Source: Bacteroidales bacterium UBA6267
GTDB lineage: Bacteria > Bacteroidota > Bacteroidia > Bacteroidales > UBA1556
NCBI GenBank assembly: GCA_002440745.1
Contig: DJVB01000068.1
Location: forward strand, 48,135 to 112,134
Direction of reading: 5' to 3'
DNA length: 64,000 nt
In this document: positions 34,230-42,814 of the stretch, piece after piece
How positions within the stretch are numbered: the stretch's first letter is position 1
Layout of the letters: each line of letters begins with the position of its first letter
Made by a program: the position numbers and the translations under genes
Notes under the pieces: model-generated
Databases searched by the model: none
What the model saw: the letters and a program-made list of their open reading frames with translations, nothing else
What the model was told of the DNA's origin: nothing

Positions 34230-37113
34230 ATCGACCAATGAGAATAAATCCTGCCCAATCTATTGGTAACTCTCCACGTTTTATGGCTTCTTGCTTGGCA
34301 TTCTGCAAACTTGTCGCGTAATCATTACCGTTGAGATAGTTACTGTAAAAGTCTTTCATCAGAAGCATAGTTTTTTGGTCATGCACTTTCCAAAGTGATG
34401 CCATCACATTGGGCACGCCGGCAAAGATAAAATAGCGCTGCAGAGAGTTGACTCCCTCACTTCCTTCAAGTCGTCCACTGCCTGAATTACAAGAACTTAA
34501 CACAATCAGATGTGCTTTTGGGGTAAGGTTGCTGATTTCATCCGAAAAGAGATACGCATCGTCTCTATGGGTTGAGTTTTCAGAGAAAAAGATGCCGGAA
34601 AATTCCGGGTTAGTCTTAGATACATAGCCGTGAGTAGCAATATGAATGATAGCGTATTTGTTGATTGATTGCCGAAAAGCATCCTCTGTAGCATCTTTTC
34701 CATAAGCAACAAGGGCTTCTATATTATTGGATTTAAATAGCTTAGCGATTTTTTCCACCTCAGTTTTGGAGTATGGAAGATGGTCTAATTCGCTGCGTTT
34801 GGTATTATAAAGCTCCGCAAAATAGTCCACATTGCCACTGCGCATGGTAAGGTCGTTGGACTTTCCATTGAAAACCGGTGCAAATCCTGCATAAGAAAGA
34901 GTGGAATTTTGGGTTTTCAATGCCGATTCCATCCACAAATTCAAGGAGTTATGATATACGATACTATGAGTTTCCACGAGCATTTTCTTTCCGTCTAAGG
35001 TCAAAATTTCAAAGGGTATCTTCCATAAATCTTTATGAGGTATGATGATGAGACGATTCACTCCGGCTGGAATGTCGGCAATTAATAATTTGCTAAGTTG
35101 TTGATTTTCTGCTGTCGAAACAGACTCGCCACTTTTCAATTTGCGGGAAACTGCTGCAATCAAATTTTCTATATCTGCGAAATTTGTGTAAGATTTCACC
35201 TCGATTTTTTCGCTTGTAATCAAAACCGAATACCAAAGCGAATCACCATCAACATAGAAATTAAGCACGGCTTCATTCGGCGTCAATTGCTGACGAATTT
35301 CCGAAATAGTATAGGCCAAAATTTGTGGAGCATACAGCAAATTTTCATTATTCATCCTGATTTGCAACTTGATTAGCTCGGTAGAAATTTTCATGGCCGA
35401 ATCTTCATAAGCAATTCTACTCATCGGATTTTCCGTTAGTTGCGACTGATCAAATTTTGTTTTTAAGTGTCGTTTTTTAAGGAGTTGCTCAAAATAGTTA
35501 TCCCAAAGTGACTCGGATTGTTCGGAAGTATTACGTTTTCTAAAGGCCATACGCTTTTGAAGAAAAAACGACTGGGAAGAGGCAATTGCTTCAACAATCT
35601 GCTCTTGAGTTTTCGTAGTATTTTCTAAGGAGTTTAAGGCAAAAAGAGCCTTTAATTGCTGATTGACAATGTTTTCGTAAATTTCGGAATACCTTAAACC
35701 GGAAGCATCCTCAATCACACCGTTGGAACTTCTCAGAACGACTTCAGCTAATAGTTCATAAACTCCAAGAGCCTTTTTCAGGTTCTCGACCTGATTCCCC
35801 GTTGCAAAATCTCGATAATGATTCCCAATCACTGTCAGCACTGGAATAATGGTTTGGTAAATATTATATATGTCTATTGTGTTGATTATCAGTGAGTCAT
35901 TCTTGGGGTTTTCGATATAGAAACTATCTATAAAGTTTTCGATGGTGCGGTATGCGTAGCCGAGTTTTTCCGTTGGTATTTTGGAGTAGGTCATCAACAA
36001 GCTATAAGCTTCGATGCGCTCACGAGAGGGTTCGTCTCCTACGGCTTCTATCACCATATTTCGATATTTATCTGCTTCTTCCATCATATTTCGGCTATGA
36101 AACGACTGATAATAAGTGTAATAAACCGGAGCAAGAAGTAAGGGGTCTTTTATTTGATATTTTTCAATGGCATTTTCGATATCCACCATAACCGATTTTT
36201 GAAGGTTCACATCATTTGCATCTATAGCATCATAAAGGTTTTGGCGTAAGACATTCATTCTCAAATATAAATCCGGAACTAAGGAATTATTGATATATTT
36301 CCTTGATTTTTGATTGAGGGCCATTTCCATTTCCTTGTCGCCAATTTTTCCATAATACCCTGAAAGCATATAGTTGATATTAGCTAAGAATTTATTCATC
36401 ATATTGCTGTCCAAATTCACCTGTTTCACATCCCGTTCAACCTTAGTCATAATTTCGATTCCGAGACGTATATCTGTTTTAAACGCAATATGGCCAAGAC
36501 CCTGACTAACAATCATATATAGCAATCCGTCTCCAAAATATTTCGACTCTTCAAGCGCTTCCTCCATAAATGGCAAGGCGTCATAAGGTCGTCCGAGATT
36601 AAGCAAGCCGTTTCCAACATTGGCTTTGAAATCGGTGAAAACTCTGGTGGTATCTTCCATCGACTTCATAATATTATAACCTCTGAAGAAATAGTTTACA
36701 CTTTCTTGGTCTTTGTACTGATAAAAAAAATTGGTTCCACGAAATTTCATCAGAATAGCAAATTCGATATTTGTGGTGTCGGTGGATTTTATGGCAGTTT
36801 GCATAGCGACTTCCTGAATCGAGTCGGCAAGATTGAGATTGCGAAAAATGCCAATGAGATTGACCGAAGCCTGATTCATCAAAAACAGATATTCAGGAAT
36901 GTTTTTCTGAGCCAAAAGGCGTTGAGCATTGATATCTGTTGTAATTAGCATCGAATCAATGTTGCCATTTTTTACGAAGTGGTTTAGAGTTTCTATTATG
37001 GTTGAATCCTTTGGAAAAATCCGACTTTCAGGAAAAGCAACCGGTAATTGAGCCAATAGTTGAAAATTAAAGGACACGAAAACGACCAATAAAAGTAAAA
37101 CGCGGTTATTCAT
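34228..37113 (-). CDS. Secreted TPR-CHAT protease (caspase-like)
   Basis: A 961-residue protein with a signal peptide (MNNRVLLLLVVFVSFNFQLL-AQ). About residues 80-470 are helical TPR-like repeats, and a helical linker runs to about 600. The C-terminal CHAT domain (about 610-961) has the caspase-type dyad: H828 in IHIATHGYV and C875 in LIVLSSCNSGSGRLEG, followed by GVNSLQRYFIFAGVPNVMAS. CHAT enzymes are cysteine peptidases of clan CD, related to separase and to TPR-CHAT of Craspase. The signal peptide places it in the periplasm or outside. It lies beside the sigma/anti-sigma genes on the same strand, separated by one small lipoprotein gene. Confidence 0.93.
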   Translation of the reverse strand: MNNRVLLLLVVFVSFNFQLLAQLPVAFPESRIFPKDSTIIETLNHFVKNGNIDSMLITTDINAQRLLAQKNIPEYLFLMNQASVNLIGIFRNLNLADSIQEVAMQTAIKSTDTTNIEFAILMKFRGTNFFYQYKDQESVNYFFRGYNIMKSMEDTTRVFTDFKANVGNGLLNLGRPYDALPFMEEALEESKYFGDGLLYMIVSQGLGHIAFKTDIRLGIEIMTKVERDVKQVNLDSNMMNKFLANINYMLSGYYGKIGDKEMEMALNQKSRKYINNSLVPDLYLRMNVLRQNLYDAIDANDVNLQKSVMVDIENAIEKYQIKDPLLLAPVYYTYYQSFHSRNMMEEADKYRNMVIEAVGDEPSRERIEAYSLLMTYSKIPTEKLGYAYRTIENFIDSFYIENPKNDSLIINTIDIYNIYQTIIPVLTVIGNHYRDFATGNQVENLKKALGVYELLAEVVLRSSNGVIEDASGLRYSEIYENIVNQQLKALFALNSLENTTKTQEQIVEAIASSQSFFLQKRMAFRKRNTSEQSESLWDNYFEQLLKKRHLKTKFDQSQLTENPMSRIAYEDSAMKISTELIKLQIRMNNENLLYAPQILAYTISEIRQQLTPNEAVLNFYVDGDSLWYSVLITSEKIEVKSYTNFADIENLIAAVSRKLKSGESVSTAENQQLSKLLIADIPAGVNRLIIIPHKDLWKIPFEILTLDGKKMLVETHSIVYHNSLNLWMESALKTQNSTLSYAGFAPVFNGKSNDLTMRSGNVDYFAELYNTKRSELDHLPYSKTEVEKIAKLFKSNNIEALVAYGKDATEDAFRQSINKYAIIHIATHGYVSKTNPEFSGIFFSENSTHRDDAYLFSDEISNLTPKAHLIVLSSCNSGSGRLEGSEGVNSLQRYFIFAGVPNVMASLWKVHDQKTMLLMKDFYSNYLNGNDYATSLQNAKQEAIKRGELPIDWAGFILIGR

Positions 37114-37262
37114 AATCAGCTATTTGTGTTATATTGTTGATATTAAGCGTTTTGAAGGATTTTAGCGCTTAAAGTAAACGATTGCAAATATTCGATTTTT
37201 ATTGAATAAAACCAAACGTCTTTTTAGTTGAAGATGCCAGATTGCGAGTTAGAGACTTAGGG

Positions 37263-37470
37263 TGCTGTGTTTGGTGTGGGACGATGGTATGATGGTATGA
37301 TGGGGCGACAGTGCGAGCCGAGGAGGAGCGATAGGGCGAATGTATGATGGTAAGATGGAACGAAGAGACGAAGGGACGAAAGTACGATTGGATGAATGTA
37401 TGATGGGACGATTGAACGAAAGTATGATAGGGCGATCCGATAGCTATCGAGAGGCGAGTTGGCGAGTACG
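37263..37470. repeat. Degenerate low-complexity purine-rich repeats
   Basis: Short units resembling gatggtatgatgg, gaacgaa, gacgaaggg and gtatgat recur with variation over about 200 bp, for example gatggtatgatggtatgatg near 37285. A similar gagacgaagggac string occurs near 11733. It looks like decayed microsatellite-like sequence rather than coding DNA. Confidence 0.65.
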
Positions 37471-37592
37471 CGAAAGTCCGAACCCCTAAATCCGCTTCAA
37501 TCCGTTTGCAAAAAAAAGGTGCACTATAGAAATATCTGTAATTATCCGCAACATCAGTGTCATCTGTGTTCTATCCTTCGAATTGAGACTGA

Positions 37593-37728
37593 ATTACCGC
37601 TCCCAACCACTGTAAGGGAATCGCATTTACCCTGAGCTTGTCGAAGGGTTATCGCATTATCGCATTTTCGAAAAACTATCACTTCAATCCTACAAAACAA
37701 AGCACAATTACCGCTCCCAACCACTGTA
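37593..37728. repeat. Dispersed palindromic repeat, copies A and B
   Basis: Copy A begins attaccgctcccaaccactg (from 37593) and continues to the palindrome CCCTGAGCTTGTCGAAGGG at 37630-37648. Copy B (37706-37728) repeats the first part after the same aacaaagc-type lead-in but lacks the palindrome. A third copy lies at 40543-40605. Confidence 0.85.
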
Positions 37729-37797
37729 CGGGGATCACATTAATCCAACATTCTCTATTTAGAAATAATATAAATTGCGGGAGGGGGGGGTAATATT

Positions 37798-37831
37798 TTT
37801 GTAAAATCCTTAAAATTATAGCTTATATTTG
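37798..37831 (+). promoter_or_regulatory. Promoter candidate directly downstream of a G8 tract
   Basis: TTTG (37798-37801) and TATATTTG (37824-37831) fit the -33 and -7 boxes with a 22-nt spacer. Eight consecutive G residues lie at 37783-37790, seven bases before the -33 element. It would drive the 53-codon frame at 37881. Confidence 0.45.
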
Positions 37832-37880
37832 CTGCGATAAAATTTTTAATTCTTTATCAAAAACGGTATCACGAAGTTTT

Positions 37881-38042
37881 ATGGAGAGTCATCAATTACA
37901 TGTTTTCACTACACAATTTACCCGAAAGGAGATTCCGTTTGCATGGAATTATCTGAGTATTTATATACCTTATGCCATAAAGATTTGCAGTCTAAAGGGC
38001 ATGAAAAAGGCCTCCGAGGAGAGTGCACACTTAATCGACTAA
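37881..38042 (+). CDS. Small open frame of unknown status
   Basis: A 53-codon frame from ATG 37881 to TAA 38040-38042, beginning MESHQLHVFTTQF and ending SAEESAHLID-like in Ser/Glu-rich residues (last five residues AHLID). No recognised domain, signal peptide or lipobox. It has a plausible promoter about 50 nt upstream. It may be a short gene, a leader peptide or a gene remnant. I include it because of the promoter; the evidence is otherwise weak. Confidence 0.25.
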   Translation: MESHQLHVFTTQFTRKEIPFAWNYLSIYIPYAIKICSLKGMKKASEESAHLID

Positions 38043-38246
38043 AATAAAGTTTAACTAAACCCGAAAGCCGCAGCAAAGATAGACAAAAAGATAGTAGCCA
38101 TTGCATCATCTTACACAGGTTTTGCATTTTACTTGTGAATGGATAAAAATGCCTCCAAGCTAAAGCCGGATGAGAAAAAGGCTTTGCCGATTGGGTCAAT
38201 TCCCAAGAGAGACTGCGTTAGTGGAGAGGGAGAAAATTTAATTGTT

Positions 38247-39131
38247 ATGAGAAAGATTTTTTTAGGTTTAACAGTTGTTTTATCAATAATTGTTTTATTT
38301 TCATGTTCAAAAAACGATGAAATAAGTTCCAATCAAGATCAAACTTATGAAAAACCAACTATGCAAAATCCAACACCAATTTATCAATATGGAGTTTCAC
38401 ATAATCTTCGTATGGATTTCATTGCTAATAACCCTAATTTTTTGAATTTAACATTAGAGGAGATATTTAATTACGGGAAAAATTATTCAGATGAATATTT
38501 CACTTGTTCTTCTGAAACAGATTATGTTAGTCACGTTGAAAGAAGAGAATTGTGTTTTTATTTAATTGAAAACCCATCCAACACGGGAAACGCGCTATAT
38601 AATCTTGAATTGATACCAGTTACAATTATTGGCTTAGTTGATTCTTTATCTGTGATTTTAGATAATGCAATGGATTATGAAACAGGTGTTTATAAGACTT
38701 CTAATGAGTTTACTCAAGAAGTTGAAAATTTTGAAAGCCATATTATTAACCACTATGATGTTGTTTATGATGACATTCAAAAGACTGGAAATGAGTATGC
38801 GTTTTTGCTTTGTGCAGCATCAATAGCCAAAAACAGTTATTCATATTGGATGGATGCCGCTACAAATTCAAATCATCTCTGGTCAAAAAGGTTAGATCAG
38901 GTAACTTATTTTGGCGGAATAGATGAAGCAAAAGCACCTGAATGGCTGAAAAAAATATGGCGAGGAATTAAAGTTGCTGCCGTTGATACTTGGGGGTTAA
39001 TTACCGCAAGAGGTTGCTGGGAACCTGAAATGGGTTATGACAATAATGGTAATTATACAACTATTGGCGCTACTTTTAATTTAAATCGTGCATTGGAATT
39101 AGCAGGAGATCAGTCATCTAATGTTCCATAA
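38247..39131 (+). CDS. Lipoprotein of unknown function
   Basis: A 294-residue precursor starting MRKIFLGLTVVLSIIVLFSC, with lipobox Cys20. The mature protein is mainly helical and contains several cysteines (FTCSSETDY, ELCFYLIEN, LLCAASIAK) and the Trp-rich segment PEWLKKIWRGIKVAAVDTWG near the end. I do not recognise the family. The frame can be extended upstream to 38139, but only the ATG at 38247 gives a signal peptide. A gene for another exported protein begins right at its stop. Confidence 0.78.
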   Translation: MRKIFLGLTVVLSIIVLFSCSKNDEISSNQDQTYEKPTMQNPTPIYQYGVSHNLRMDFIANNPNFLNLTLEEIFNYGKNYSDEYFTCSSETDYVSHVERRELCFYLIENPSNTGNALYNLELIPVTIIGLVDSLSVILDNAMDYETGVYKTSNEFTQEVENFESHIINHYDVVYDDIQKTGNEYAFLLCAASIAKNSYSYWMDAATNSNHLWSKRLDQVTYFGGIDEAKAPEWLKKIWRGIKVAAVDTWGLITARGCWEPEMGYDNNGNYTTIGATFNLNRALELAGDQSSNVP

Positions 39132-39132
39132 T

Positions 39133-40218
39133 ATGATCAAATGTTTTAAATATCACCAGCAAGTCAAGTACTTGCTGGTGCTTTTCTTTGTTTTTAATCA
39201 GTATTCATTATTTTCTCAATATGAGTACCAGATAAAAGTGATTGATAGTTCAACAGGTATAGGTATTTCTAAAGCTATGGTTTTTTCTGAGAGCTCAATT
39301 AACTATTACACGAACAGTAAGGGATTTATCAAAATTCAATGCGATAAGCCCAGTGAGAAGTTTTATATCTCTAAAAACAACTATTTTGGTAGAATTGTGT
39401 TATTAAAGCAATCGAACAAAGTCCAAAATATTTCACTTTACAGTAGAGATTTAGAAGAAATTGAAATAATTAGCCAGAAGATTAATTATATTGAGCTAAT
39501 AGAGAAGTATTTAGTTAAAAATAGTGATATTTTTATCAAAGATAAAGACACCTTATTCTATAAATTTTCTAAGATACAGATTTTAAATAAGGATACGATT
39601 AAAGTATTAACCGGCAATATGTTTGTAATTCATAATGGATATCAAAAGAAAAAGATAAACAATAGAGCATTTATTTCTGACTACAACCTAATGATGGACT
39701 CATCTGCTTGTTTTTCAGATGCAATGGATTCTGTTGTTTATATTTCTTTAATTTGGCCTATAAATCATGATTTGGTTTTAAAGCCAAATATTAAGGATTT
39801 TTGTACAAATAGGAGGCAAAGTGAATTTAAAACAAATATTGCCCGTGATTCAAATTATTTTAATATAACGTTCAACACTTCGTCATTATTTAATGAAGAT
39901 AAAGGCTTGAGTTTTTTGGAATGGTCTTTTTTGTTTTCTGATAAAGATTCATCTATAAATAGCTTCTTTGGCTCTACGAAAGCTATTTATAAAAAAAACA
40001 TTCTTGATCTTGATTCAATTTTGTTCATTTTTAATTACACATATACAGATTCAATTCCTAAATATATTGATAAAGTAAAATACCATTTCAATTCCTATTC
40101 GGACAAAGGTCTTGTGGAGCAATCCATAAAATTAGAAAGAATACCGAGATTTAAAATTAATGAATCCTATTTCCGTGTTAGAGAATATGGGCCTCTTAAT
40201 TATCAGGAAATTCAATGA
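39133..40218 (+). CDS. Exported protein with carboxypeptidase-regulatory-like domain
   Basis: A precursor of about 361 residues with a signal peptide (MIKCFKYHQQVKYLLVLFFV to FSQ). It is followed by an N-terminal beta-sandwich like the CarboxypepD-regulatory domain of TonB receptors (YQIKVIDSSTGIGISKAMVF, then SLYSRDLEEIEII). The remaining 270 residues are Ser/Asn/Asp-rich and beta-like, with no plug or barrel. It starts 1 nt after the upstream lipoprotein gene; an ATG at 39121 is an alternative. A strong hairpin lies inside its signal-peptide codons. Function unknown. Confidence 0.75.
   Translation: MIKCFKYHQQVKYLLVLFFVFNQYSLFSQYEYQIKVIDSSTGIGISKAMVFSESSINYYTNSKGFIKIQCDKPSEKFYISKNNYFGRIVLLKQSNKVQNISLYSRDLEEIEIISQKINYIELIEKYLVKNSDIFIKDKDTLFYKFSKIQILNKDTIKVLTGNMFVIHNGYQKKKINNRAFISDYNLMMDSSACFSDAMDSVVYISLIWPINHDLVLKPNIKDFCTNRRQSEFKTNIARDSNYFNITFNTSSLFNEDKGLSFLEWSFLFSDKDSSINSFFGSTKAIYKKNILDLDSILFIFNYTYTDSIPKYIDKVKYHFNSYSDKGLVEQSIKLERIPRFKINESYFRVREYGPLNYQEIQ
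39154..39196 (+). terminator. Terminator-like hairpin inside the start of a gene
   Basis: Perfect 11-bp stem CACCAGCAAGT/ACTTGCTGGTG (39154-39164 and 39170-39180), 5-nt loop, followed by the T-rich tail cttttctttgttttt. It lies 22 nt after the stop of the upstream lipoprotein and within the signal-peptide codons of the next gene, so it may end part of the transcripts or act as an attenuator. Confidence 0.65.
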
Positions 40219-40722
40219 TAACAAAATGTTAGCGGTTTAGTATCAATTATTTGGAACTTAATAGATGCGTTCAATTACCGAGTTGTTAGTATTTAACATT
40301 AGAATCAGCTTTAAAAGAGAGCCTTCCGATGAAAGTTTAATTGTAAGAAAAACACGAAAAGATAGTTTTTTTCTCCATCATTTTCATTTGTTTGCTCACT
40401 ATCATAACCCTCATGGAATTGCATCGAAGTGAAGATATTGAAGTTAAACACAAAAGTGGGATTCCCGGCGAAGCCAAATTACTATCCTTTCCACTCAACA
40501 CATATTGTAAAAGCTATGACTTCAATCTTACAGAACAAAGCCCAATTACCGCTCCCGACCACTGTAAGGGAATCGCATTTACCCTGAGCTTGTCGAAGGG
40601 TTATCACATTCCCACACTCCCCCTTCCATCTCCATTTTTGAACTTTTATTTCATCTTCTATTATCCTCTGAAAAAAGTAAAGACTATTTACCTACATTTG
40701 CAGGCACAAATGAAACTCATTA
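40219..40722. other. Gene-free stretch with a dispersed repeat
   Basis: No supported gene. A frame of 112 codons here is built from the repeat and I reject it. The main content is copy C of the dispersed repeat. The recJ promoter is not obvious. Confidence 0.6.
40543..40605. repeat. Dispersed palindromic repeat, copy C
   Basis: Nearly identical to copy A at 37593: aattaccgctcccgaccact followed by the same spacer and the palindrome CCCTGAGCTTGTCGAAGGG at 40582-40600. The lead-in, with acttcaatctta and aacaaagc, matches the flank of copy B. Confidence 0.85.
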
Positions 40723-42471
40723 ATGGATAAGCGTTGGAAGTTTAAGGCTAAGGGAAATCAGGAACTTATAGATAAATTATCAAGAGAGCTGAATATCAAT
40801 ACTACTTTAGCCAATATTTTGGTTCAAAGAAATATCACGACCTTTGAAGAAGCCAAGCGATTTTTCCGGCCAAAGCTCGAACATCTTCACGACCCTTTCT
40901 TGATGCTCAATATGGAAAAAGCGGTGGAGCGCATTTCAAAAGCCATTTCTTCCAACGAAAAAATACTCATTTACGGCGACTACGACGTGGACGGAACAAC
41001 GGCTGTAGCATTGGTTTATAGCTATTTCAAAGACATTTATTATAATTTAGATTTTTATATTCCGGATAGGTATAAAGAAGGTTACGGAATCTCTATTGAG
41101 GGAATTGATTTTGCAAAAGAACACGGTATCTCCTTGGTTATCAGTTTAGATTGTGGCATCAAAGCCGTCGACAAGATTGATTATGCAAATCAGTTGGAAA
41201 TAGATTTCATCATCTGCGACCACCATTTACCCGGCGAGGAGTTGCCCCGCGCCTTCGCCATTCTCGACCCAAAACAAAAAGATTGCCCCTATCCCTATAA
41301 AGAATTGTCGGGCTGCGGTGTCGGTTTCAAACTTGCTCAAGCCTTCGGTATGCGCAATAGCATTCCAGCCAAAGCTCTTTATAAATATTTAGACCTTACC
41401 GCCATAAGCATAGCTGCCGACATTGTGGACATTACCGGCGAAAACCGAATCTTAGCTTATTATGGTTTAGCTCAAATCAATAAATCGCCACGACCCGGAA
41501 TAGAAAGCATTCTTGAATTTGCGAATATAAAAAGGGTTTACAATAATAAACTGCCCGACACAGCTTTTAATAAATCTCTCTCAATCAGTGACTTAGTGTT
41601 TACTTTGGCGCCGCGAATCAATGCAGCCGGACGCATATCGGACGGAAGCAACTCGGTGAACCTATTGAAATGTTCCGAAAAAACTAAAGCCGCCCAGATT
41701 GCCATTGAAATCAATAAGTTCAACGAAGAACGCCGAGAATTAGATGCTCAAATAACCTTAGAAGCTCTTGAAATTATTGAGAATATTGAGAATTTTGGCG
41801 ACCACAAAACTACGGTAGTTTACAAAGAAGGTTGGCATAAAGGTGTGCTTGGAATCGTGGCAAGTCGCCTGACCGAATCGTATTATCGCCCGACCATTGT
41901 GTTGACTTTGGATGGAGATACCCTCACAGGATCAGCGCGTTCGGTAAAAGGTTTTGATATACATTCGGCCATCGAATCTTGCTCCGATTTACTTGTCAAT
42001 TTTGGCGGGCACAAATACGCTGCCGGCATGACCATCAAAAAGGCCAATATCAAAGAATTTATTCGGCGCTTCGAGAAATCGGTGATGGAAAATATTGAAG
42101 TGATGATGGAAACCCCTGAAATCGAAATAGATAGCGAGCTTTGTTTGGCCGATATTAACAACAATTTTGTAAAGGTTCTTAGTCAGTTTGCTCCCTTTGG
42201 CCCTGGAAATATGGCTCCAATTTTTGCCACTAAAGGCGTAAAAGATACCGGTTATGCGAGAATTGTTGGAAACAACCATATCAAACTTAAACTTCTGAAA
42301 AATAGCGATTATTCACATGCCATTGACGCTATAGCCTTTCAACAAGCCGAAAAGTTTGATATTGTGAGCAAAAACGACCCCTTTGATGCGTGCTATAATA
42401 TTGAAGAAAATTATTGGCAAAACAAAATATCCATTCAGTTGAATATTAAGGATATAGTGAAAAGAGACTGA
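40723..42471 (+). CDS. recJ: Single-stranded-DNA-specific exonuclease RecJ
   Basis: A 5'-3' exonuclease on single-stranded DNA used in recombination and mismatch repair. The 582-residue protein has the DHH phosphoesterase motifs YGDYDVDGTTA, SLDCGIKA and ICDHHLPGEELP, and the DHHA1 motif GGHKYAAGMTI, followed by a C-terminal OB-fold (PFGPGNMAPIFATKGV). Length and order match the family throughout. It starts at ATG 40723, downstream of the repeat copy, and is monocistronic. Confidence 0.95.
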   Translation: MDKRWKFKAKGNQELIDKLSRELNINTTLANILVQRNITTFEEAKRFFRPKLEHLHDPFLMLNMEKAVERISKAISSNEKILIYGDYDVDGTTAVALVYSYFKDIYYNLDFYIPDRYKEGYGISIEGIDFAKEHGISLVISLDCGIKAVDKIDYANQLEIDFIICDHHLPGEELPRAFAILDPKQKDCPYPYKELSGCGVGFKLAQAFGMRNSIPAKALYKYLDLTAISIAADIVDITGENRILAYYGLAQINKSPRPGIESILEFANIKRVYNNKLPDTAFNKSLSISDLVFTLAPRINAAGRISDGSNSVNLLKCSEKTKAAQIAIEINKFNEERRELDAQITLEALEIIENIENFGDHKTTVVYKEGWHKGVLGIVASRLTESYYRPTIVLTLDGDTLTGSARSVKGFDIHSAIESCSDLLVNFGGHKYAAGMTIKKANIKEFIRRFEKSVMENIEVMMETPEIEIDSELCLADINNNFVKVLSQFAPFGPGNMAPIFATKGVKDTGYARIVGNNHIKLKLLKNSDYSHAIDAIAFQQAEKFDIVSKNDPFDACYNIEENYWQNKISIQLNIKDIVKRD

Positions 42472-42814
42472 GCACACTTGCGCTGAAATGCTTCTTTTTT
42501 TTGTTAAATCAAAAATTTTATAATGTTTAACAAAATGAAAAATTGTTTTTATTTGCTAATGAAAACCATAACAAAACCGAATTAAAAACTTTACTATGAA
42601 GAAATTAAATAATAAAACTCTTAAAAGTATAAAATACTAATTATTAGTTCTTTAAGTAAATTTGCCGGCTTTGAATTAAGTCAGGAAAAAAATTGAATGG
42701 AGAATATACGCTAATAGGATGCCACTCAAAGGCAGTCTGCTTTTTGTTGATTCTTTCAATCGAATTCAAAATGAGCAGAGGTAATTGACTCACTTCTATA
42801 AAAAAATATTTAAT
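42472..42814. other. Gene-free stretch upstream of the orphan response regulator
   Basis: AT-rich and without a clear gene. A 14-codon frame at 42597 (MKKLNNKTLKSIKY) resembles the start of short Bacteroidota peptide precursors but stops at once. No convincing terminator or consensus promoter. Confidence 0.4.

Larger units (their letters stand above)
37114..37880. other. Gene-free stretch with low-complexity and dispersed repeats
   Basis: It contains a degenerate run of GATGG/ACGA-type units (about 37263-37470), then two copies of a dispersed repeat (see separate entries), then a G8 tract at 37783-37790. No reading frame is supported. The CHAT gene promoter should lie near 37120-37190, but I find no full TAnnTTTG match. 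Confidence 0.7.

Noticed and set aside
37918..38199. A 93-codon open frame on the minus strand
   Set aside because: Composition is not protein-like, no promoter, and it overlaps plus-strand sequence leading to the lipoprotein gene.
40392..40730. A 112-codon open frame on the plus strand
   Set aside because: It is built from the dispersed repeat and overlaps the recJ start, with no protein-like composition.
42597..42641. 14-codon frame MKKLNNKTLKSIKY
   Set aside because: It resembles a peptide-precursor leader, but it stops after 14 codons and has no core peptide or maturation genes nearby.
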